Source: Gammaproteobacteria bacterium (GTDB lineage Bacteria > Pseudomonadota > Gammaproteobacteria > DSM-19610). From it: 5,268 nt of DNA. Positions 1 to 5,055 of this stretch are shown here, piece by piece. The stretch lies in contig DRQL01000251.1 in NCBI GenBank assembly GCA_011371465.1, positions 1 through 5,268 of the forward strand. The letters run 5' to 3'. The position numbers and the translations under genes are program-made. The notes under the pieces were generated by a model. That model had not been told where the DNA came from. It saw only the letters and a program-made list of their open reading frames with translations, and did not search any database. The first letter of the stretch is position 1. The number at the start of each line of letters is the position of its first letter.

Positions 1-268
1 ATGGTTATTTCCCCGGTTATTGAGAGATGTCTTTACGAATACCCAGTGGTATAGCGTAATGCTATGAAGTTACCATCGGGGTGTAATTGACGTAAGGCAA
101 GTTTGTGTGACTGGAAGGGCCTGCAGCGGCAGGGGAGTGCGGGGCCGGTAGGCTGTGCGCGGGCGCACGTTCAGGTGGCCGAACGTCAGCAGGCGGCGCA
201 CCGCCCCGTTACGCTTCAGCGGGGTGCGCCCTCGTTTTGGGGCCGGCTAGTGAACCGGTTGATTCAAC
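1..268. other. Non-coding region with short inverted repeats
   Basis: I see no credible protein gene here. Open frames entering from the left edge stop within about 70 bases. A longer plus frame starting at a TTG near 103 runs antisense through the tRNA and resembles nothing I know. The first ~115 bases are richer in A and T than the rest. They contain a direct repeat of GGTTATT (3-9 and 15-21) and a perfect 5-bp inverted repeat, ATAGC/GCTAT (51-55 and 61-65). Further on, short stems could form at 120-133 (CCTGC/GCAGG), 154-168 (GTGCG/CGCAC) and 167-186 (ACGTTC/GAACGT), followed by the stronger hairpin at 195-230. A small palindrome, GTTGA-T-TCAAC (258-268), abuts the tRNA 3' end. In GC-rich DNA stems of 5 to 6 bp arise easily by chance, so a structured RNA here is only a possibility. 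Confidence 0.5.
195..238 (+). terminator. Possible intrinsic terminator hairpin
   Basis: The 8-bp stem GGCGCACC (195-202) pairs perfectly with GGTGCGCC (223-230), and a few inner CCG/CGG pairs are possible across a bulge. On the plus strand it is followed by CTCGTTTT (231-238), so the U run is short and starts four bases after the stem, making a mediocre terminator. On the minus strand the same hairpin begins 39 bases after the tRNA-Glu 3' end and could stop or trim that transcript, but no U run follows in that direction. What it would terminate on the plus strand is unknown, because no gene is visible upstream. Confidence 0.4.
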
Positions 269-343
269 TGGCGCTCCCTAGGGGGATCGAACCCCTGTTA
301 CCGGCGTGAGAGGCCAGTGTCCTTACCGCTAGACGAAGGGAGC
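269..343 (-). tRNA. tRNA-Glu, anticodon CTC
   Basis: Read on the minus strand from 343, this 75-base sequence folds as a complete cloverleaf. It has a 7-bp acceptor stem (GCTCCCT with AGGGAGC), a D stem GTCT/GGAC, an anticodon stem CTGGC/GCCGG, a T stem AGGGG/CCCCT with loop TTCGATC, discriminator G, and CCA encoded in the DNA (269-271). The anticodon CTC lies at 308-310, preceded by T and followed by A as expected, and decodes GAG. The sequence closely resembles bacterial tRNA-Glu in the acceptor, D and T regions. Escherichia coli uses only a UUC anticodon for Glu, so this should be a second isoacceptor, with a UUC gene elsewhere. It diverges from pcnB and has its own promoter at 377-404. 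Confidence 0.97.
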
Positions 344-352
344 AGATTGGCG

Positions 353-381
353 CTGTAAGCGGGTCAGCGGGGTGCTATTAT
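353..381 (+). promoter_or_regulatory. Putative pcnB operon promoter, extended -10
   Basis: On the plus strand TATTAT (376-381) matches five of six -10 consensus positions. It is preceded by TGC (373-375), an extended -10 element. A weak -35, CTGTAA (353-358), lies at 17-base spacing. Transcription would start near 388, leaving a leader of about 28 bases. Only 72 bases separate the tRNA from pcnB, so any local promoter for pcnB must lie here. The element is offset by one base from the opposite-strand TATAAT of the tRNA promoter. Confidence 0.5.
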
Positions 382-404
382 ACCCCCCAGTGACCAAGGA
401 ACAA
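377..404 (-). promoter_or_regulatory. tRNA-Glu promoter (sigma70 type)
   Basis: On the minus strand a -35 box TTGTTC (399-404) is separated by 16 bases from a perfect -10 TATAAT (377-382). The expected transcription start near 370 gives a leader of about 27 bases before the mature tRNA at 343. The bases after the -10 (AGCACCCCGC) are GC-rich, the kind of discriminator found in stringently controlled stable-RNA promoters. The control itself is inferred. This -10 almost coincides with the -10 proposed for pcnB on the other strand. Confidence 0.75.
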
Positions 405-419
405 GTGAAAATAACGTGA
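405..419 (+). CDS. Possible four-codon leader ORF overlapping the pcnB start
   Basis: A GTG at 405 opens a minimal frame encoding M-K-I-T, with its TGA stop at 417-419. That stop overlaps the pcnB GTG (416-418) as GTGA. The only Shine-Dalgarno-like sequence upstream, AAGGA (396-400), is 4 bases from this GTG but 15 bases from the pcnB GTG, so it favours the leader ORF. If translated, ribosomes ending at 419 could restart on pcnB. So short a frame can occur by chance and I have no homology support. Confidence 0.3.
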   Translation: MKIT

Positions 420-1750
420 CCAATCAAGGCGATATCGATCCCGGTAGCGTCCAGCCCGTTATCATCCCCCGGCCCGAGCATTGCATATCGCGGGCCAGCA
501 TCAGTCCCAGCGCCCTGAAAGTGCTGTACCGGCTGAAGAATGCCGGGTTCCAGAGTTTTCTCGTGGGGGGCGGGGTACGGGACCTGTTACTGGGCCGTGA
601 ACCCAAGGATTTCGACGTCGGCACCAACGCCACCCCGGACGAGGTGCGGAGCCTGTTTCGCAACTGCCGCCTGATCGGGCGCCGTTTCCGGCTGGCGCAC
701 GTGCGCTATGGCCGCGAGGTGATCGAGGTGGCGACCTTTCGTGCCCGCCACGAGGAACAGCCGACCGACGATGATCACAGCGCCCAGTCGGACGAGGGCC
801 GTCTGCTGCGGGACAACGTCTACGGCACGCTGGAAGACGATGTCTGGCGTCGTGACTTTACCGTCAATGCGCTCTATTACGACATCAGTGGCTTTTCCGT
901 GGTGGACTACGTCAACGGACTGGAGGATCTGCAGACCGGCGTCCTGCGCGTGATTGGCGACCCGGAGACCCGGTTCCGGGAAGACCCGGTGCGTATGCTG
1001 CGCGCGGTGCGCTTTGCCGCCAAGCTGGGCTTCCGGATTCACCCGGACAGCGAAGCGATGATGCACCGTTTCGGCCACCTGCTGGAAGACATCCCGCCGG
1101 CGCGACTGTTCGAGGAAGTGCTGAAACTGTTCCTGAGCGGCTGTGCCGTCGCGACCTTTGAGTTGCTGCGCCACTATGACCTGTTCCGCTACCTGTTTCC
1201 GCTGACCGACGAAGCGCTGAGTCACGAGGAGAATGGATTTCCTTTGACCCTGGTGCTGCGCGCGCTGGAAAATACCGACCAGCGCCTGGCGGAAGACAAG
1301 CCGGTTACGCCTGCCTTCCTGTTTGCGGCCCTGCTGTGGGAACCGATGCGCCTGCAGATGCAGACGTTCCTGGACGAGGGCGCGAGTCCGCTGGAAGCCA
1401 CCCAGGTGGCCGGTAACCAGGTGGCCGCGGAGCAGGTGCAGGTGACGTCCCTGCCGAAACGCTTCAGTTACCCGATGCGCGAGATCTGGATGCTGCAGAC
1501 GCGTTTTGAGCGCCGGCGCGGCAAGGCGCCGCACCGCCTGCTGGAACACCCGCGTTTCCGTGCCGCCTACGATTTCATGTTGCTACGCAGCGAAGTGGGC
1601 GAAGCGCCCGCAGAGCTGGCCGAGTGGTGGACCGACTTCCAGGCGGTAAACGCCGGTGATCGTGAGCAGATGGTCGAAGCCGCACCGAAGAAAAAACGCC
1701 GGCGGCGCCGGCCGCGCAAACGCAAACCCGCGTCGACGCACGATGAGTGA
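416..1750 (+). CDS. pcnB: Poly(A) polymerase I
   Basis: PcnB adds 3' poly(A) tails to RNAs, which marks them for degradation by exonucleases. The 444-residue product aligns from memory with E. coli PcnB over nearly its whole length. The class II nucleotidyltransferase core carries LVGGGVRD (49-56), the catalytic DFD aspartates at 65 and 67, EVATFR (104-109), RRDFTVNALYY (145-155) and the arginine-rich EDPVRMLRAVRFAAKL (189-204). A strongly basic tail, KKKRRRRRPRKRK (425-437), is typical of PcnB and separates it from the related CCA-adding enzymes. GTG at 416 is the first possible standard start in frame and lies about 18 residues before the conserved IPRPEH block. No well-placed Shine-Dalgarno precedes it: AAGGA is 15 bases away. 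This suggests weak translation, as is known for E. coli pcnB, which uses a non-AUG start. The gene's end overlaps folK by 8 bp. Confidence 0.96.
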   Translation: MTNQGDIDPGSVQPVIIPRPEHCISRASISPSALKVLYRLKNAGFQSFLVGGGVRDLLLGREPKDFDVGTNATPDEVRSLFRNCRLIGRRFRLAHVRYGREVIEVATFRARHEEQPTDDDHSAQSDEGRLLRDNVYGTLEDDVWRRDFTVNALYYDISGFSVVDYVNGLEDLQTGVLRVIGDPETRFREDPVRMLRAVRFAAKLGFRIHPDSEAMMHRFGHLLEDIPPARLFEEVLKLFLSGCAVATFELLRHYDLFRYLFPLTDEALSHEENGFPLTLVLRALENTDQRLAEDKPVTPAFLFAALLWEPMRLQMQTFLDEGASPLEATQVAGNQVAAEQVQVTSLPKRFSYPMREIWMLQTRFERRRGKAPHRLLEHPRFRAAYDFMLLRSEVGEAPAELAEWWTDFQAVNAGDREQMVEAAPKKKRRRRRPRKRKPASTHDE

Positions 1751-2249
1751 ACAGACGGTTTTTATCGGCCTGGGCAGTAACCTGGATCAGCCGGTATCCC
1801 GGGTCCTGCGAGCCATCCATGCCCTGGAAGGCCTGCCTGAATCCAGCCTCAGGGCGCAGTCATCGCTATACCGCAGTGCACCCATGGGGCCGCAGGATCA
1901 GCCGGACTACGTGAACGCAGTGGTGCAGTTGACTACCCGGCTGTCCCCCGAGGACCTGCTGGACCAGTTACAGCAGGTTGAAGATGCACACGGGCGCACG
2001 CGGGAACGGCACTGGGGTCCGCGGACCCTGGACCTGGATATCCTGCTGTATGGCGAGCAGGTGATTACTTCGGAACGTTTGCAGGTTCCGCACCCGGGAC
2101 TGGCGCAACGTAATTTCGTGTTGTACCCACTGGCAGAAATTGCGGGTGACCTGCCGGTGCCCGGCCTGGGCCGGCTGCAGTCCCTGCTGGAACAGTGCCC
2201 GCGCGACGGCTTGTTGCAGCTGCCGGAAAGCGTGTCGCACGCCGGTTAA
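1743..2249 (+). CDS. folK: 2-amino-4-hydroxy-6-hydroxymethyldihydropteridine pyrophosphokinase (HPPK)
   Basis: FolK transfers pyrophosphate from ATP to 6-hydroxymethyl-7,8-dihydropterin, giving the substrate that dihydropteroate synthase joins to p-aminobenzoate in cytoplasmic folate synthesis. The 168-residue product is near the usual size (about 160). Visible motifs are FIGLGSN (7-13), the pterin-binding region RSAPMGPQDQPDYVNAV (44-60), the family signature GPRTLDLD (92-99) with the Mg-binding aspartates 97 and 99, and HPGLAQRNFVLYPL (117-130). ATG at 1743 is chosen because the family begins a few residues before the GLGSN strand. An in-frame upstream GTG at 1656 would add 29 residues unlike the family. 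No Shine-Dalgarno is evident. The start lies inside the pcnB end (ATGAGTGA), so translation is probably coupled to pcnB. Confidence 0.97.
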   Translation: MSEQTVFIGLGSNLDQPVSRVLRAIHALEGLPESSLRAQSSLYRSAPMGPQDQPDYVNAVVQLTTRLSPEDLLDQLQQVEDAHGRTRERHWGPRTLDLDILLYGEQVITSERLQVPHPGLAQRNFVLYPLAEIAGDLPVPGLGRLQSLLEQCPRDGLLQLPESVSHAG

Positions 2250-2266
2250 AAAGAAAGAGAACAGGT

Positions 2267-2941
2267 ATGGAAAATCCCGGTTTCATTGTGGTCGAAGGCC
2301 CTATCGGTGTAGGCAAAACCAGCCTGGCGAGACGCCTGGCGGAAACCTTCGGCAGTGAGCTGTTGCTGGAAGGGGCCGCCGACAACCCCTTTCTGGAGCG
2401 GTTTTACCGTAACCCGCGCGCCGCCGCGATGCAGACCCAGCTGTTCTTCCTGCTGCAGCGTGCCCAGCAGATGCAGGAACTTCGCCAGGGTGATATGTTC
2501 GAACCGGTGCGGGTCGCTGATTTCCTGATGGACAAGGACCAGCTGTTTGCCCGGCTCACGCTGGACAACGAGGAGTTCAAGCTCTACGAGCAGGTGTACT
2601 CGCACCTGACCATCGATGTGCCCAGGCCGGACCTGGTGATCTACCTGCAGGCGCCGGTCGATGTGCTGGTCAAGCGGATCGGCAAGCGCGGTATCGGCTA
2701 CGAGCGTGCGATCGATGCTGCGTACCTGAAATCACTGTGCGAGGCCTATACCCGGTTTTTCCACTACTATGACGAAGCCCCCTTACTCATTGTGAATGCA
2801 GCCGACATCAACCCGGTCGACAGTGACTCCGATTACCAGGCGCTGCTGGAACAGCTGGCGCTGGTAAAAAGCGGGCGGCATTTTTTCAACCCCATGCCGG
2901 AGGCCCTGCGGCTTGCCGTGTCCGGAGAACAGGGTGGCTGA
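2267..2941 (+). CDS. Deoxynucleoside kinase (deoxyadenosine/deoxyguanosine kinase-like)
   Basis: This 224-residue protein belongs to the dNK family, which phosphorylates deoxynucleosides to 5'-monophosphates for salvage in the cytoplasm. It has the P-loop GPIGVGKT (11-18), the substrate-site segments DNPFLERFY (39-47) and QTQLFFLLQRAQQM (56-69), the block FLMDKDQLFA (86-95), the core strand PDLVIYLQAP (121-130), and a basic LID segment KRIGKRGIGYER (136-147) that would close over ATP phosphates. ATG 2267 lies 17 bases after folK, with a purine-rich GAAAGAGA (2253-2260) as a weak Shine-Dalgarno. A frame open from 2195 would overlap folK and add unrelated residues, so it is set aside. Which base it prefers cannot be read from the sequence. 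Genes of this family recur next to folK and panB in gammaproteobacteria, which supports a shared role. The 3' end overlaps panB by 8 bp. Confidence 0.9.
   Translation: MENPGFIVVEGPIGVGKTSLARRLAETFGSELLLEGAADNPFLERFYRNPRAAAMQTQLFFLLQRAQQMQELRQGDMFEPVRVADFLMDKDQLFARLTLDNEEFKLYEQVYSHLTIDVPRPDLVIYLQAPVDVLVKRIGKRGIGYERAIDAAYLKSLCEAYTRFFHYYDEAPLLIVNAADINPVDSDSDYQALLEQLALVKSGRHFFNPMPEALRLAVSGEQGG
2923..2936 (+). promoter_or_regulatory. panB ribosome binding site fixing a GTG start
   Basis: GGAGA at 2923-2927, inside the end of the kinase gene, sits 6 bases before GTG 2934. This is the best-placed Shine-Dalgarno in the operon. It favours GTG 2934 over the in-frame upstream TTG 2913, which has none, and over GTG 2946, which is further from the site. 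Confidence 0.7.
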
Positions 2942-3740
2942 TTCGGTGCCGGTTACCAAAGCGACCTTGCGCCGCATGAAAGAGCGCGGTGAAAAGATCA
3001 GTTGCGTCACCGCCTATGACGCCAGTTTCACGCGTCTGCTGGAGGAGGCCGGTGTCGAGGTGGTGCTGGTCGGTGATTCGCTGGGCATGGTGGTGCAGGG
3101 ACACGATTCCACCCTGCCGGTGACCATGGAAGACATGCTCTACCACTCGGCCTGCGTGGCGCGTGCAGGACGCAACGCCCTGCGCATTGTCGATATGCCC
3201 TTCATGAGTTACAGCCGCATCGACCAGGCGCTGGAGAATGCCGCCTGCCTGATGCGCGAGGGCGGCGCGCAGATGGTCAAGCTGGAAGGTGGCGAGGCGG
3301 TGGTCGATATCGTGCAGGCCCTGACCACGCAGGGTATCCCGGTGTGCGCACACCTGGGCCTCACACCGCAGTCGGTACACCAGCTGGGTGGCTATCGCGT
3401 GCAGGGACGCGAAGCCGATGTCGCGCAACGCCTGCACGATGATGCCCTGCGCCTGCAGGAAGCCGGCGCCTCCGTGCTGGTACTGGAATGCATCCCCGCT
3501 GCGCTGGCGCGCCAGGTCAGCGCCGGCCTGCATATACCGACGATCGGCATCGGCGCCGGCCCGGACTGTGACGGGCAGGTGCTGGTGCTGTACGACCTGC
3601 TGGGCATTACCCCGGGTAAACGCCCCTCTTTTTCGCACGACTTTCTTGCCGATGCCGCCGATATCCCGGCCGCCCTGCGCGCGTTTGTGGAAGCCGTCAA
3701 GACGGGACGCTTCCCGGACGCGCAGCACAGCTTCGACTGA
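2934..3740 (+). CDS. panB: 3-methyl-2-oxobutanoate hydroxymethyltransferase
   Basis: PanB transfers a hydroxymethyl group from 5,10-methylene-tetrahydrofolate to alpha-ketoisovalerate, making ketopantoate, the first committed step of pantothenate synthesis. The 268-residue product matches E. coli PanB (264) throughout as a TIM barrel. VGDSLGM (46-52) supplies Mg ligand D48, and VDMPFMSY (86-93) supplies D87. MVKLEGG (114-120) supplies K116 and E118. HLGLTPQSV (140-148) is present, and VLVLECIP (181-188) carries the probable catalytic E185. GTG 2934 is chosen for its Shine-Dalgarno and because it gives a family-like N-terminus. Its start overlaps the kinase stop by 8 bp, and its own stop overlaps panC by one base. 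Ketopantoate must next be reduced to pantoate, and no panE or ilvC lies in this window. Confidence 0.97.
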   Translation: MADSVPVTKATLRRMKERGEKISCVTAYDASFTRLLEEAGVEVVLVGDSLGMVVQGHDSTLPVTMEDMLYHSACVARAGRNALRIVDMPFMSYSRIDQALENAACLMREGGAQMVKLEGGEAVVDIVQALTTQGIPVCAHLGLTPQSVHQLGGYRVQGREADVAQRLHDDALRLQEAGASVLVLECIPAALARQVSAGLHIPTIGIGAGPDCDGQVLVLYDLLGITPGKRPSFSHDFLADAADIPAALRAFVEAVKTGRFPDAQHSFD

Positions 3741-4582
3741 TGCGTACCCTGGCCTCGGTCGAGGATCTGCGCGCGGCCATCCAGGCCTGGCGCCGGGCCG
3801 CAGAGCGGATTGCCTTTGTGCCCACCATGGGGGATCTGCACGCCGGTCACCTGGCACTGGTACGGCACGCCCGGAGCCGCGCGCCGCGCGTGGTGGTCAG
3901 CGTCTTTGTCAATCCCACCCAGTTTGGTCCCGGCGAGGATTTCGAGGCCTACCCGCGCACCCTGGAGAGCGATGCCAGCCAGCTGGCGCAGGAGGGTGTG
4001 GACCTGTTGTTCGCCCCGGAAGTCGAGACCCTGTACCCGGGAGGAACCGAGGCCACTACGCAGATCGATGTGCCGCAGGTCAGCCGCGGCCTGTGCGACG
4101 ACTTCCGGCCCGGCCATTTCGCCGGGGTGGCGACCGTGGTGGCGCGGCTGTTCAACCTGGTGCAACCGGATGTGGCGGTATTCGGAGAGAAAGATTACCA
4201 GCAACTGGCGGTGATCCGGCGCATGGTGCGGGACCTGTGCTGGCCGATCGGGATCGACGGCGTGCCCACCGTGCGCGAGGCAGACGGCCTGGCCATGAGT
4301 TCGCGCAACCGCTACCTGGATGCCGCAGAGCGTGCGCGTGCGCCGCTGCTGTACCAGACCCTGTGCAAGGTGGCCGCTGCCGTGCGGGAAGGGCAGCGGG
4401 ACTACCGCGAGCTGGAGCGCGAGGCGATGGAAAAGCTGGCGGCGGCGGGTTTCCAGCCAGAATACGTCGCGATCCGCCACGCACAGACGCTGCAGGCACT
4501 GGAAACCGGCCAGCGGCCCGCGCGGGTGCTGGCGGCGGCCCGCCTCGGCCGCGCGCGCCTGATCGATAATGTCGGCCTGTAG
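3740..4582 (+). CDS. panC: Pantothenate synthetase (pantoate--beta-alanine ligase)
   Basis: PanC activates pantoate with ATP to pantoyl-adenylate and joins it to beta-alanine, giving pantothenate and AMP. The 280-residue product is close to the E. coli length (283). It shows the HIGH-type nucleotide-binding block PTMGDLHAGH (28-37), VFVNPTQFGPGEDF (55-68), RPGHFAGVATVVARLFNLVQPD (start 123, end 144), FGEKDYQQL (148-156) and the KMSKS-like loop DGLAMSSRN (182-190). The C-terminus ends with ARLIDN as in relatives. The start ATG shares one base with the panB stop (TGATG). No Shine-Dalgarno is clear, so translational coupling to panB is likely, matching roughly equal need for two sequential enzymes. 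No intrinsic terminator is evident after the stop, so transcription may continue into panD. Confidence 0.97.
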   Translation: MRTLASVEDLRAAIQAWRRAAERIAFVPTMGDLHAGHLALVRHARSRAPRVVVSVFVNPTQFGPGEDFEAYPRTLESDASQLAQEGVDLLFAPEVETLYPGGTEATTQIDVPQVSRGLCDDFRPGHFAGVATVVARLFNLVQPDVAVFGEKDYQQLAVIRRMVRDLCWPIGIDGVPTVREADGLAMSSRNRYLDAAERARAPLLYQTLCKVAAAVREGQRDYRELEREAMEKLAAAGFQPEYVAIRHAQTLQALETGQRPARVLAAARLGRARLIDNVGL

Positions 4583-4609
4583 GGCCTGAAATCCCGTTAT
4601 TTCCAAGGT

Positions 4610-4638
4610 TTGCAGAGGATTGCGGATCTTGGGATAAT
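4610..4638 (+). promoter_or_regulatory. panD promoter (sigma70 type, extended -10)
   Basis: TTGCAG (4610-4615) and GATAAT (4633-4638) are 17 bases apart. The -10 is preceded by TGG (4630-4632), an extended -10 element. Transcription would start near 4645, about 26 bases before the panD ATG. It lies in the only substantial gap (88 bp) of the operon, which fits a second promoter for panD. Confidence 0.65.
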
Positions 4639-4657
4639 GGCCACGCCCACGGTAGAC

Positions 4658-4661
4658 AGGA
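4658..4661 (+). promoter_or_regulatory. panD ribosome binding site
   Basis: AGGA at 4658-4661 is 9 bases before ATG 4671 and supports that start. The same start gives the family's standard N-terminal length before the self-cleavage site. Confidence 0.6.
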
Positions 4662-4670
4662 CCAGACCGG

Positions 4671-5051
4671 ATGCAGATCACACTGCTGAAATCCAAGTTG
4701 CACCACGCCCGCGTTACTCACGCCGAGCTCGAGTACGAAGGCTCGTGCGCGATCGATCGTGCGTTGCTGGATGCGGCCGGTATCCGCGCCTATGAACAGA
4801 TCCAGATCTACAACCTCGCCAACGGTGAACGCTTTACCACCTACGCCATCCAGGCGGAGCAGGACTCCGGCATCATCTCGATCAACGGTGCGGCCGCGCA
4901 CAAGGCCAGCCCGGGAGACCGGATCATCATCTGCACCTACGCGGTACTGAGTGAACAGGAAGCGGCCGGCTTTCATCCCACACTGGTGTACCTCGACGCC
5001 GACAACCGTATCCTGCGCCAGCGTAACGCCATCCCGGTCCAGGTAGCCTGA
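4671..5051 (+). CDS. panD: Aspartate 1-decarboxylase proenzyme
   Basis: PanD decarboxylates L-aspartate to beta-alanine, the second substrate of PanC. It is made as an inactive proenzyme that cuts itself between Gly24 and Ser25, turning Ser25 into the pyruvoyl cofactor. Here that motif is intact: YEGSCAID with G24 and S25. The active-site neighbours R54 and Y58 in GERFTTYAI and the conserved block ISINGAAAHKASPGD are also present. The length of 126 residues equals that of E. coli PanD, and both end in AIPVQVA. In enterobacteria cleavage is helped by PanZ/PanM, and no such gene is visible here. In E. coli panD lies between panC and panB, whereas here it follows panC with its own promoter. Its stop is only 4 bp from that of the convergent mltF-like gene. 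Confidence 0.97.
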   Translation: MQITLLKSKLHHARVTHAELEYEGSCAIDRALLDAAGIRAYEQIQIYNLANGERFTTYAIQAEQDSGIISINGAAAHKASPGDRIIICTYAVLSEQEAAGFHPTLVYLDADNRILRQRNAIPVQVA

Positions 5052-5055
5052 TCGC

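Noticed and set aside
103..309. 68-codon plus-strand frame before pcnB
   Set aside because: It starts at TTG with no Shine-Dalgarno, runs antisense through the tRNA-Glu gene and resembles no known protein.
258..343. tRNA 3' end as an integration site for a mobile element
   Set aside because: I found no second copy of the tRNA 3' end and no integrase or other mobile gene in the window.
587..1549. Long minus-strand frame antisense to pcnB
   Set aside because: The plus strand clearly encodes PcnB motifs here. Long antisense frames are common in GC-rich genes and this one shows no domain.
1656..1742. Upstream GTG extension of folK
   Set aside because: It adds 29 basic residues that are just a frame-shifted reading of the pcnB tail, not found in HPPK.
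2886..3857. Long minus-strand frame antisense to panB
   Set aside because: It is a composition shadow of panB; the low-complexity Arg/Gln/His-rich translation has no recognisable motif.
3388..4569. 393-codon plus-strand frame overlapping panB and panC
   Set aside because: It is a shifted reading of both genes rich in Arg, Ala and Gly, and incompatible with the clear PanB and PanC proteins.
4583..4606. Short stems after panC (GGCC/GGCC and GAAAT/ATTTC) as a terminator
   Set aside because: The stems are only 4 to 5 bp and have no T run after them.
3392..4696. 434-codon minus-strand frame antisense to panC
   Set aside because: Its length comes from third-position GC bias. It crosses panB, panC and the panD promoter and shows no domain.
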